A DNA stretch of 64,000 nucleotides from Winogradskyella sp. MH6. GTDB lineage: Bacteria; Bacteroidota; Bacteroidia; Flavobacteriales; Flavobacteriaceae. Positions 46,773-54,667 of the stretch are shown piece by piece. Each line of letters starts with the position of its first letter. The stretch's first letter is position 1. A program made the translations under genes and the position numbers. The notes beneath the pieces were generated by a model. The model saw only the letters and a list, made by a program, of their open reading frames with translations, did not search any database and was not told the DNA's origin. The stretch covers positions 682,001 through 746,000 of the forward strand of contig NZ_CP094494.1 in NCBI RefSeq assembly GCF_022810765.1, in the 5' to 3' direction.

Positions 46773-47666
46773 ATGGAAAAGTATATAGACATAATCAAAA
46801 ACTCCTATTCAGGATATTGGAACTATCTAAAACACGAGCTCATTGATATAAACCATTGGGACAATTACTTCTATGGGCTTATTGGTATTTCTGTTCTTGT
46901 ATGGCTATTAGAGATCGCTTTTCCTTGGAGAAAGAACCAAGCTATTTTTAGAAAAGATTTTTGGTTAGATACATTCTATATGTTCTTTAATTTCTTTTTA
47001 CTAAATCTCATTGTCTTTATAGCTTTATCTAATACTGTTGCAGAGTTTTTTAATGATATACTCGGAATTGTTGGTTTATCTATAAAAGATTTCGAGCTGT
47101 TTGATATTGACAGTTTACCAACATGGTTGGGCTTATTTATCTTTTTTATAGTTGCCGACTTTGTACAATGGAATACACATAGATTACTTCACCGTTTTGA
47201 TTGGTTGTGGAATTTTCATAAAGTACACCACAGTGTAAAAGAAATGGGTTTTGCAGCGCATTTGCGTTACCATTGGATGGAACCTGTGATGTACAAATCC
47301 TTACTCTATATCCCAATTGCTATTATTGGTGGATTTGATGCTCAAGATGTTGCCATCGTTCACTTTTTTAACATTACTGTTGGTCATCTTAATCATGCCA
47401 ATCTAGGTTGGAACTACGGATTTCTTAAATACATTTTTAACAACCCAAAAATGCATATTTGGCATCATGCAAAGGAGCTTCCTAAACACGCAAGATATGG
47501 TGTTAACTTTGGGATTACCTTAAGTCTTTGGGATTACCTTTTTAAAACTGATTATATTCCTCATGATGGTCGCGACATAGAATTAGGTTTTGAAGGTGAT
47601 GAGGATTTCCCAAAGGATTTTGTAAGTCAGGAGTTATATCCTGCATTTTCAAAAAAAGAAAAGTAG
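46773..47666 (+). CDS. Fatty acid hydroxylase / sterol desaturase family membrane protein
   Basis: 297 residues from ATG 46773; the frame is open from 46752 but that start lies inside arsM. Four or more membrane segments and the histidine clusters of the family: HRLLH, HKVHH and HIWHH near the C-terminal side. These bind a di-iron centre that hydroxylates lipid chains. Its place in the arsenosugar cluster suggests a link to arsenolipids or to membrane lipid changes, but the substrate is not visible from the sequence. Confidence 0.88.
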   Translation: MEKYIDIIKNSYSGYWNYLKHELIDINHWDNYFYGLIGISVLVWLLEIAFPWRKNQAIFRKDFWLDTFYMFFNFFLLNLIVFIALSNTVAEFFNDILGIVGLSIKDFELFDIDSLPTWLGLFIFFIVADFVQWNTHRLLHRFDWLWNFHKVHHSVKEMGFAAHLRYHWMEPVMYKSLLYIPIAIIGGFDAQDVAIVHFFNITVGHLNHANLGWNYGFLKYIFNNPKMHIWHHAKELPKHARYGVNFGITLSLWDYLFKTDYIPHDGRDIELGFEGDEDFPKDFVSQELYPAFSKKEK

Positions 47667-47670
47667 AGTT

Positions 47671-48468
47671 ATGAAATATGCATTAGTATTTATTCTCCTT
47701 TTTCTTCTACCCAACTATGCTATGGCTCAACACAAAACATCTGTAGATTCAACAAATACCAACATTACAAAAGTAGATTCAACCTTAAAAAATAATATAA
47801 CAGTTATAAAACGCCTTTTGAAAGATCACGAACTTTGGGACGAATTATTACAAAAGCATGTTTCTAACGACGGTAAAGTAAATTACAAATCTTTTAAAAC
47901 GGAGCACAAAAAATTACTCGATTATATTTATTGCTTAAGCTTGATGCATGAGAGTAAGTATTTTGAATCATTTTCGAAAACCAAAAAAATTGCCTTCTGG
48001 ATTAATGCTTACAATGCGCTTACCATAGATTTAATTCTACGGAATTATCCATTAGAAAGCATAAAAGACATCAAAGACCCTTGGAAACAACGTCTTTGGA
48101 AACTAGCTGACCTAGATTATAATTTAGATGAAATAGAACACAACATTCTCCGCAAAATGAACGAGCCTCGCATTCACTTTGCGATTGTTTGTGCTTCTGA
48201 GTCTTGCCCAAAACTTCAGAATACAGCATTTACCGCTGAAAATTTAGAAGAGCAACTCACCAAAGCAACTCAAGAATTTCTGGCAGACACCTCAAAAAAT
48301 GAAATTTCAGAAAACGAAATAAAACTCTCTAAAATATTTAAATGGTTTAAGAAGGATTTTGAGCAAGATGGTAGCTTGATTGATTTCTTAAACAAATACA
48401 CTGCTATTGAAATTTCAAATAAAGCAAAAAAGAGTTATAAAGATTATAGTTGGGATCTGAATGATTAA
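47671..48468 (+). CDS. Secreted DUF547 protein
   Basis: 265 residues with signal peptide MKYALVFILLFLLPNYAMAQ. The DUF547 core is clear: KIAFWINAYNALTIDLILRNYPLESIKD, LDEIEHNILRKMNEPRIHFAIVCASESCPKL. The family has a transglutaminase/papain-like fold. It begins 4 bases after the hydroxylase gene. DUF547 genes are frequent neighbours of arsenosugar genes in Bacteroidetes, and no reaction has been assigned to them that I know of. Confidence 0.85.
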   Translation: MKYALVFILLFLLPNYAMAQHKTSVDSTNTNITKVDSTLKNNITVIKRLLKDHELWDELLQKHVSNDGKVNYKSFKTEHKKLLDYIYCLSLMHESKYFESFSKTKKIAFWINAYNALTIDLILRNYPLESIKDIKDPWKQRLWKLADLDYNLDEIEHNILRKMNEPRIHFAIVCASESCPKLQNTAFTAENLEEQLTKATQEFLADTSKNEISENEIKLSKIFKWFKKDFEQDGSLIDFLNKYTAIEISNKAKKSYKDYSWDLND

Positions 48469-48510
48469 TTGATTTCTGCATATCTCAATTTACATGATTC
48501 TGTATCAACA

Positions 48511-48535
48511 TTTCGACTGAACTCGGTAGAATGAC
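48511..48535 (+). repeat. REP-like element that carries the next gene's start codon
   Basis: TTTCGACTGAACTCGGTAGA followed by ATGAC. It is a short flavobacterial repeat of the type that ends in GAATGAC, and its ATG (48531) is the only start codon available to the TIGR04283 gene. Confidence 0.65.
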
Positions 48536-49241
48536 AAAGGATTTAAATAAAATATCGATTATAATCCCAGTACTCAACGAGGCTGAAAACATTGGCCGTT
48601 TATTACGTTATCTTACTGAGAATTCTTCGTCTAAAAATGTTTCAGAAATCATTGTTGTTGATGGCGAAAGCACTGACAGAACAGCTGAAATTGTAAAGAA
48701 TTTCTCTCTAACAGACGTTAAACTCATATCTTCAAAAAAAGGAAGAGCCAAACAAATGAATGCTGGAGCAAAAGCTTCAACAGGAAACATTCTTTACTTC
48801 TTACATGCCGACACGTTTCCTCCTAAAGACTTTGATCAATTCATTTTAGACAAAGTACAAAAAGGGCATGAAGCAGGCTGCTTTAGAATGCAGTTTAACA
48901 GCAAACATTGGTGGCTAAACCTTACAGGCTGGCTTACAAAATTCAACCTAAAAGTATGTCGTGGTGGCGACCAAAGTTTGTTTATCACCAAAACTCTTTT
49001 TAACACTATTGGTGGTTATAATGAAAACTACATCATTTACGAAGATAACATCCTAATAAACGAACTTTATAAGCGTAATAAATTCACTGTAATTAACCAG
49101 AAAATCACAACCTCTGCGAGACTTTACAAAAAAGTTGGAGTCTGGAAATTACAGTATTATTATTTAATAATTTATCTCAAAAAATGGTTTGGAGCCTCAG
49201 CTAGTGAATTGCATAATTATTATAAAAAAAGGATTGGCTGA
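48531..49241 (+). CDS. TIGR04283-type arsenosugar biosynthesis glycosyltransferase
   Basis: A 236-residue GT-A family 2 glycosyltransferase: ISIIIPVLNEAENIGRLLRYL, VVDGESTDRTAEI, FLHADTFPP (DxD-like metal site) and VCRGGDQSLFI. It normally pairs with the TIGR04282 protein in arsenosugar clusters. It lies 62 bases after the DUF547 gene, and its ATG is inside a REP-like repeat. The 3' end overlaps the convergent NAMPT gene by 22 bases with no terminator between them. Confidence 0.9.
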   Translation: MTKDLNKISIIIPVLNEAENIGRLLRYLTENSSSKNVSEIIVVDGESTDRTAEIVKNFSLTDVKLISSKKGRAKQMNAGAKASTGNILYFLHADTFPPKDFDQFILDKVQKGHEAGCFRMQFNSKHWWLNLTGWLTKFNLKVCRGGDQSLFITKTLFNTIGGYNENYIIYEDNILINELYKRNKFTVINQKITTSARLYKKVGVWKLQYYYLIIYLKKWFGASASELHNYYKKRIG

Positions 49242-50692
49242 TTATTTTTCACTCTATTTCTAATCTCTTGTAAAGTATCATTTATCAATAGCTCGCCATC
49301 TTTAAAGACTTCTTTTAGTTCGCCTTGTTGTTCTTCTTCCCAAGATACCTGATCTTTCATAATATAACCACCTTCAGTTTTTTCAATTTTAATTAAGCCT
49401 TTAGCTGATTTTTTAGTGCCGTCATCTGTTATAGGATCTTTGTAAATTTCTCTTCCAACTCCATTGACCTCTCCGTAAGTTGCTTTCATGGCAAAACCAA
49501 ACGTATCTCTGGTGTTGTATTGATAAGTAAATGAGCCAATACCCAACACCACATTGGTAGACGCAAAACCCTTTTGTTTAAGGCGTTCGCAAATGTCCTT
49601 AGCTCTTTCTAAAGTGATACTATCACCATAAATAGCACCAATATGGCTATCTAATTCTTTGTAACCTTTCTCGTTGGTTTTTCCGTCAAAAATTTCCCAA
49701 AGTAGTTGTATAACTCCTTTCTTTTCAGCTTCTGTTTTTCCATTTGGGTTACCACAAATGATGTCAGCAGGATCGCCAGAATCTGGTCTGATGACGACTT
49801 TTCCTTCTCGACTTAGGACTTCATTCTTTAGATTTGGAAGATACTCGGTTAACACTTTCCATAAATCCCAAGTATCTGAAACTACAGACACAATACCGTT
49901 AGGATAAATCTCTGTGATTAAACGTTTGAAGGTTTCTTCCTCTCCTTCGTTGGTTCCCATACACATAACAGAATGTTCTGTTGCCGCAACGGATCCTCCT
50001 ATTAGTTCTGTATCTGAATTGGCATTGTAATACTCTTCAAAAAAATCAATTGATGGAATGGTGTCTGTTCCTGTAAAACTCAATAAATGTCCTGCTGAAG
50101 ATATGATAGCAGCTTCCAAACCTCCCATACCTCGCATTGAAAAGTCATGACCTTGCCAATCTACAAATTCTGGTATTGTTGAAGTTTCTTCAGCATACTT
50201 ATCTAAAATCCTGCGATACTGTTTCGCAATAGTAGCCGAATTACATGGCAACCAAAGTGTGGTAGATAATAACGTTTCAAAATAATTAGTTAGCCAAAAA
50301 AACTCTGGTTTTGTATTGTACATGGTTAGCATTGGCACACGAATTGGCACAGAAACACCTTCTGGTAACGCCTTTACAACCATTGGCAGATAACCTAAGT
50401 CGTGTAGGTCCTCGATATGTTTTATACCTACTTTATTTTCGCCTAAATAATTATTGATACGTCTTTGATATTTCTGACAAACTGCATCTTTTGGCTGATT
50501 GAAGAAATCTTTATTAAACGCTTCAATCATGTATTTTTTGATAAAGTATTGCAACCCAAAAAACACGACCTCTTCTATTCCTTCTATTCTACTTTTGCGA
50601 GGTGTCCAATTAGAATACACTAAAGTTGTTTGCTCTGGATATTGTCTGCGATGGTCTACTTTATAACCGTCTGTGAATAATAATGGGTTCAT
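49220..50692 (-). CDS. nadV: Nicotinamide phosphoribosyltransferase (NAMPT family; possible Namat)
   Basis: 490 residues, the full length of the family. Motifs: LLFTDGYKVDHRRQYP, DWQGHDFSMRGMGG, FTGTDTIPSIDF (the Asp of GTDT selects nicotinamide over nicotinate), ATEHSVMCMG (catalytic His), VVSDTWDLW and VIRPDSGDP (phosphate/PRPP site). It makes NMN from nicotinamide and PRPP. It stands 84 bases behind the ADP-ribose operon, with its own promoter and two NrtR operators. A partner Prs-like gene lies in the same regulon, so a Namat role (joining nicotinamide to ADP-ribose pyrophosphate) is a serious alternative. Confidence 0.92.
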   Translation of the reverse strand: MNPLLFTDGYKVDHRRQYPEQTTLVYSNWTPRKSRIEGIEEVVFFGLQYFIKKYMIEAFNKDFFNQPKDAVCQKYQRRINNYLGENKVGIKHIEDLHDLGYLPMVVKALPEGVSVPIRVPMLTMYNTKPEFFWLTNYFETLLSTTLWLPCNSATIAKQYRRILDKYAEETSTIPEFVDWQGHDFSMRGMGGLEAAIISSAGHLLSFTGTDTIPSIDFFEEYYNANSDTELIGGSVAATEHSVMCMGTNEGEEETFKRLITEIYPNGIVSVVSDTWDLWKVLTEYLPNLKNEVLSREGKVVIRPDSGDPADIICGNPNGKTEAEKKGVIQLLWEIFDGKTNEKGYKELDSHIGAIYGDSITLERAKDICERLKQKGFASTNVVLGIGSFTYQYNTRDTFGFAMKATYGEVNGVGREIYKDPITDDGTKKSAKGLIKIEKTEGGYIMKDQVSWEEEQQGELKEVFKDGELLINDTLQEIRNRVKNNQPILFL

Positions 50693-50702
50693 GATATATT
50701 AA

Positions 50703-50723
50703 TTTGCGTAATTATTACACAAA
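50703..50723 (-). promoter_or_regulatory. NrtR operator 1 of the NAMPT gene
   Basis: TTTGCGT-N7-ACACAAA, one arm mismatch, 10 bases before the NAMPT ATG. It covers the TTTG of the -7 element at 50720-50727. Confidence 0.85.
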
Positions 50724-50750
50724 TATAAAATGAATTTTTTTGCAAAACAA
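50720..50750 (-). promoter_or_regulatory. NAMPT promoter
   Basis: On the minus strand, TTGT (50747-50750), a 19-base spacer, and TATATTTG (50720-50727), which matches TAnnTTTG. The last bases of the -7 element are part of NrtR operator 1, so bound repressor would block the promoter. Confidence 0.75.
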
Positions 50751-50754
50751 TTAT

Positions 50755-50775
50755 TTTGTGTAAAAAATACACAAT
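50755..50775 (-). promoter_or_regulatory. NrtR operator 2 of the NAMPT gene
   Basis: TTTGTGT-N7-ACACAAT, directly after the stop codon of the upstream gene (50777) and 52 bases (about five helical turns) from operator 1. Confidence 0.85.
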
Positions 50776-50776
50776 A

Positions 50777-51199
50777 TTAAAATTTAACTTGTTCGAGCTT
50801 TTGAAATAGAGGTATATCATACTTCTCGCAAAGAGTTTCTACATACCTATATTGATAGAAATCGTGAGGGCAAATTACTACAAGTTTACCTGATTTTGAG
50901 TATAAGCCTAGTTCAACCAAAGAGATAGGTGATTTTGCTTCTGATAAAAAATTTAAAAAAATTTTATCCGCCAGTTCTAAAGCATCTAACTCCCAATTGA
51001 TATGCTGCTTCATTTCTTTATCTTTTAAAAGATGATGATCTGGTCTTGTTGGATCAAAAAAATGAATGAATTCATTTGAGTTTTTGCACAAACTTTCTCT
51101 CCAAGGATTTGACGCTTTAAAGTCAATACTTCCCGCTAAAAAGTAATATGAATTTTCTTTTTCTTTTGACGGTAAGGGACTGAAAGCTGTATAAACCAT
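50777..51199 (-). CDS. Nucleoside 2-deoxyribosyltransferase-like protein
   Basis: A 140-residue Rossmann-like protein: YYFLAGSIDF at the N-terminus, NPWRESL, FFDPTRPDHH, INWELDALELADKIFLNFL and PISLVELGLYSKSGKLVVIC. This is the pattern of nucleoside 2-deoxyribosyltransferase relatives, with the glutamate of the L-x-E-L-G motif as the likely nucleophile. Such proteins recur in NAD and ADP-ribose operons and may cleave or swap the base of a ribonucleotide. It is 3 bases from the NADAR gene and ends the operon before the NAMPT promoter. Confidence 0.85.
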   Translation of the reverse strand: MVYTAFSPLPSKEKENSYYFLAGSIDFKASNPWRESLCKNSNEFIHFFDPTRPDHHLLKDKEMKQHINWELDALELADKIFLNFLSEAKSPISLVELGLYSKSGKLVVICPHDFYQYRYVETLCEKYDIPLFQKLEQVKF

Positions 51200-51202
51200 T
51201 AT

Positions 51203-51751
51203 TTAAGAAATTAACAAATCTCGTACCTCCATTAAAGCAAACCCCAATAAGTTATCTCCTCTCCAAAGATTTGGATTCTGTGCTTTCTCATCATTTTTAG
51301 CCAATCCTATTCCCCAAATACGATCGACTGGACTTGCCTCTACTAAAACTCTATTTGAAGTTGTAAGTAGATACTCTTTTAATTTTTTATTTTGAGAAAA
51401 CTTATGATAATTACCTTGCTTTACGAACTCATACTTAAACTTTTCCCAAAGTTCATTATCAAAATTGGCTACTTTTCTTCCTAACATTTTAGCTTCATGT
51501 GGATTATTTGAAAGTAGAATCTCTTTTAATATTCTTTCGTCCTCAAATAATCTCGCTTTCTCAGCCATCATATAATGTTCTGCTGTTTTATATGTTATAT
51601 CAGACACATTGAAGTCAGATTCCCACCATTGGCTAAAACAACTGCTTTTAATTGAGCCATCTTTACTAGGTTGATGTCCCCAGAAAAATAAAAACTTTAA
51701 ATTCTCACCTGAGTTATACCGTTGAATTGTATTTTCTCTTGTGTACTTCAT
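51203..51751 (-). CDS. NADAR family N-glycosidase
   Basis: 182 residues: FFWGHQPSKDGSIKSSCFSQWW, YKTAEHYMMAEKARLF, EAKMLGRKV, VLVEASPVDRIWGIGLA, and NLWRGDNLLGFALMEVRDLL. These are the conserved blocks of YbiA/NADAR proteins, including the E-A-S-P-x-D-x-I-W-G core. Family members split N-glycosidic bonds; some remove ADP-ribose from guanine bases in DNA and others act on riboflavin intermediates. In an operon with KptA and an ADP-ribosylglycohydrolase, an ADP-ribose substrate is more likely. It is 2 bases from the metallophosphoesterase gene. Confidence 0.92.
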   Translation of the reverse strand: MKYTRENTIQRYNSGENLKFLFFWGHQPSKDGSIKSSCFSQWWESDFNVSDITYKTAEHYMMAEKARLFEDERILKEILLSNNPHEAKMLGRKVANFDNELWEKFKYEFVKQGNYHKFSQNKKLKEYLLTTSNRVLVEASPVDRIWGIGLAKNDEKAQNPNLWRGDNLLGFALMEVRDLLIS

Positions 51752-51753
51752 TT

Positions 51754-52527
51754 CTATAATCGTCGTTTAAAATTGATTATTCTCTTCTTATACGATATAT
51801 CATTTCTACCTGTTTCCTCAGGATAAAAAGACATTACCTCGTCACTCTGAAAGACTTCCTTTGTATCTATATCTATAGCTGATAGTCGCCCTGTAAACGC
51901 TGCGCCTGTATCTACATTCCAAACGTTTATGGCATTCATTGGATACATTTTAGAATAATTGATTGTTGGTGTATGACCAATGTAGATTTCTGCATAATGT
52001 TTTAATCGGTTTGGATAAAGCTCTGACTGCTTTTGTATGCGTGCATCCATAGTCAATGCCATTTCCCATAATGTACGGTCATAATATAGCGTTTGAATAT
52101 TGTATTCCTTTTCTACTCCATGCATTGAAGTAAAACCAGCATGAACAAACAACCTATTTTTATCATCCATGTGATACATATCCATAGCTTCAAAAAAATT
52201 GAGATGTGCTTTCTTATCTTCTTTTGAAAACTCCAAGTAACTTATAATGGTTTCTTTTCCTCCATGTGCATACCAAACCTCGTTTATATGACCTGAAGCT
52301 AACCACTCTTCGCACCAAGCATCGTGATTACCTTTAATAAACACACACTTATGTACTTTAGAAAACTCGATTAAAAATTGAATGACCTGAGCAGATTCGC
52401 TCCAACCATCAACATAGTCTCCTAAAAAGATGAATGTATCCTTATCGGAATAGTCTAAACGCTCTAACAGTTGTTGTAAGGCTTTTAAACCTCCGTGTAT
52501 GTCGCCTATGGCGTATGTTTTTTTCAT
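51754..52527 (-). CDS. Metallophosphoesterase (calcineurin-like)
   Basis: 257 residues from the ATG at 52527. A TTG start at 52536 would add three residues and overlap KptA, so the ATG, one base after the KptA stop, is preferred. Metal-binding motifs in order: YAIGDIHGG, FLGDYVDGWSES, FIKGNHDAW, LFVHAGF and IYIGHTPTINY, as in ApaH, PrpE and phage lambda phosphatases. In this operon it may hydrolyse ADP-ribose phosphates such as the cyclic phosphate released by KptA; this is inferred from context. Confidence 0.88.
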   Translation of the reverse strand: MKKTYAIGDIHGGLKALQQLLERLDYSDKDTFIFLGDYVDGWSESAQVIQFLIEFSKVHKCVFIKGNHDAWCEEWLASGHINEVWYAHGGKETIISYLEFSKEDKKAHLNFFEAMDMYHMDDKNRLFVHAGFTSMHGVEKEYNIQTLYYDRTLWEMALTMDARIQKQSELYPNRLKHYAEIYIGHTPTINYSKMYPMNAINVWNVDTGAAFTGRLSAIDIDTKEVFQSDEVMSFYPEETGRNDISYKKRIINFKRRL

Positions 52528-52528
52528 C

Positions 52529-53077
52529 TTACTCAAAAATTATAAATTCAAAAGGCACACTATCCGTTAGCCAAACATTATTTTCTGAACGGTAAAACTC
52601 ATAGCCTTTTTGATGCATATCTAAAGCCCTAATCTTTAAAATTACAGGAACTCCTCTTCTACTACCTACTTTGGTTGCTGTATCTTTATCTTCACTTAAA
52701 TGTACATGTTGTCGGCTTCGTTTTTGTAATCCTTTCGCTTTGATTGATTGCATAAACTTAGCTACTGTACCATGATACAAAAGGGTTGGTGGTTGAACGG
52801 CTTGCAATTGCAAATCTATAGTCTTAACTGAATGACCTTGGTTTGCCCTTATTTTAGATTCATCTTCATTAAAGGCAAAACGTTGTTTATCATTTGTTAC
52901 TACAATGTCCTCCAATTCTTCAAATGAAAAATTTAAGTTCTTGAGTTTTGATTTTTTAATAAGTTCATTAATATCTGCCCAACCATTTTCATTTAAGTGT
53001 AAACCAATATAGTCTGGTTGGTGTCGTAGCACCAAACTTAAAAATTTACTTATTTGTTTTTTATCTTTTTCATTCAT
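52529..53077 (-). CDS. kptA: RNA 2'-phosphotransferase KptA/Tpt1
   Basis: 182 residues, the usual KptA length. It moves a 2'-phosphate from RNA to NAD+, producing ADP-ribose 1''-2'' cyclic phosphate and nicotinamide. Visible: SLVLRHQPDYIGLHLNENGWADINELI (first catalytic Arg-His), FAFNEDESKIRANQGHS (second), LLYHGT, RQHVHLSED and GSRRGVPVILKI. The set of Arg and His residues is intact, so it should be active. It releases both nicotinamide and an ADP-ribose product, the two substrates handled by other enzymes of the operon. Confidence 0.95.
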   Translation of the reverse strand: MNEKDKKQISKFLSLVLRHQPDYIGLHLNENGWADINELIKKSKLKNLNFSFEELEDIVVTNDKQRFAFNEDESKIRANQGHSVKTIDLQLQAVQPPTLLYHGTVAKFMQSIKAKGLQKRSRQHVHLSEDKDTATKVGSRRGVPVILKIRALDMHQKGYEFYRSENNVWLTDSVPFEFIIFE

Positions 53078-53079
53078 CT

Positions 53080-54035
53080 TTATCCATATTTAATAAACAA
53101 CTTATCACATAAATCTGTGATATCCTCTTTCCTTGCCAGAACATCTATCCATTTTTCTGGTATTGCTTCATAGCCATATAATAGACCCGCTAGACCTCCT
53201 GTTACTGCTCCCGTAGTGTCTGTATCATCACCTAAATTTACTGCTTTCAGGACACTCTTTTCATAAGTGTTCGAAGTAAGTAAGCACCAAAAACTAGCTT
53301 CTAAAGTATCTAGCACATAACCACTTGAACTTATTTCGCTTTCATTTAGTTTTGAGATATCACTATAAATTAATCTAGAGAATTTATTCACTTCATAATC
53401 TGACATCTCTTCGGATTTAAAGAATTGTTTTATTTCATTTTGGGTTAAAACATAAGCTTCTTGCTTGTTGTAACCATATATAATTTTTTCAGCAAAAACC
53501 AAATAAATTAGACATGATATCGCACTTCTAATGTGTCCATGAGTTAAAGCAGATACTTTCCAAATTATTTCAAATTGTTCTTTTATATTTTTATCCTTCA
53601 CATAAAATAGCAGTGGTAATATTCTCATCAAAGAACCATTACCGTTTGTATACTCATCGGCTTCGTACTTTAACAACTCTAAGGCTTCATAATCTTTTTG
53701 ATTCAGTATTTTTGTAATGTATATATTGAGCTTCTAGTTTGAATTCCTATGTCAAAAACCTTTCCGTGCGGTGTCCAAAATCCCGAATATACCCATCGCG
53801 TAAACCTTAATGCGATATCCCTTAAATCAAAACCCTCGACTAAACTTTCACCCAAACAAAACGCTAACGAACTATCATCGCTCCACGTTCCTTTTGGTTG
53901 GCGATGCGAACCATATTCCATCATATCGGCAACTGTAAATCGCTTTAAATAATCCCTGCTTTTAAATTCAACAGGAACACCTAAAGCATCTCCTACCGAC
54001 AAACCAAATAATGCTGAGTGTATTTTTGATTTCAT
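53080..54035 (-). pseudogene. draG: ADP-ribosylglycohydrolase, broken by a one-base frameshift
   Basis: Two frames make one DraG/ARH protein. The 5' part (54035-53703) has LFGLSVGDALGVPVEF and GTWSDDSSLAF (metal ligands) and runs to a TGA. The 3' part (53676-53080, open from about 53715) has DEYTNGNGSLMRILP and NLGDDTDTTGAVTGGLAGLLYG. Adding one A to the A5 run (53709-53713) joins them as LQK-ILNQ and gives 318 residues, the normal length. The enzyme removes ADP-ribose from arginine or other sites. Nothing else is decayed, so this is a very recent mutation, a sequencing error, or a phase-variable switch. It overlaps DUF4291 by 4 bases. Confidence 0.88.
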
Positions 54036-54667
54036 TGTAATCTTAAATTTTTATTCAATACCTCATCATTAAACACAAGAGGATGCTCCTCTGGAATCAT
54101 TAATTGATCCAATTGCTTATTTAAAACAAATTGGTATTGCTCTTTTACAAAAGGCGTGATGTCTTCTATTTCTAAAATATCATCTTTTGCATAGTTTACA
54201 ACTTCCTTTCCTCTTATACCAATTTGGATCGCTCGTCGTTCTAGTTTGGCTCCATAGGGATTGTGATCTGGATCCCATTGCAAACGAATAGAAGAATTTT
54301 TCACTTGTTCTTGCCAATAATCTCTAGACATATACAAATCGGATTGATAACTCGAATAAACCGCTTGCTTGAGATAGCGCTCAAAGGCTTCTCGTTTTAA
54401 GTGAATAGCTAAAACAACTTCTTGCCCAACTTTTGTTGCCCATCCGTTACGGTACATCATCCAAAGAAAATTTGGTTTAATCCAGGTCATTCTATTCAGA
54501 CTAAAAGCTCCACCAAAATATTGGTTTTGCACCGCAAAATTTCCTATTTCTGGTCTGTATGACTGGTATACAATAATCTTCTCATTATCATATTGCGCCA
54601 TGATATGGTGACCTTGTTGTGGCCACTTTTCTATTTGTTCGTTATGTAATTTTATTTTAAGTTTCAT
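54032..54667 (-). CDS. DUF4291 family protein
   Basis: 211 residues with the DUF4291 blocks IIVYQSYRPEIGNFAV, FSLNRMTWIKPNFLWMMYRNGW, HLKREAFERYL, LQWDPDHNPYGAKLERRAIQ and IQIGIRGKEVV. No reaction is established that I know of. It overlaps the Prs-like gene and the ADP-ribosylglycohydrolase gene by 4 bases each, so it is translated with them, and every neighbour handles NAD, ADP-ribose or PRPP. An ADP-ribose-related activity (transferase or hydrolase) is the simplest guess. The conserved Arg, Trp and His positions would be the catalytic candidates. Confidence 0.85.
   Translation of the reverse strand: MKLKIKLHNEQIEKWPQQGHHIMAQYDNEKIIVYQSYRPEIGNFAVQNQYFGGAFSLNRMTWIKPNFLWMMYRNGWATKVGQEVVLAIHLKREAFERYLKQAVYSSYQSDLYMSRDYWQEQVKNSSIRLQWDPDHNPYGAKLERRAIQIGIRGKEVVNYAKDDILEIEDITPFVKEQYQFVLNKQLDQLMIPEEHPLVFNDEVLNKNLRLQ

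Noticed and set aside
53703..53720. Programmed -1 frameshift in the ADP-ribosylglycohydrolase gene
   Set aside because: The A5 run is not a strong slippery heptamer and no stem-loop follows it; a simple base loss is more likely, though not excluded.
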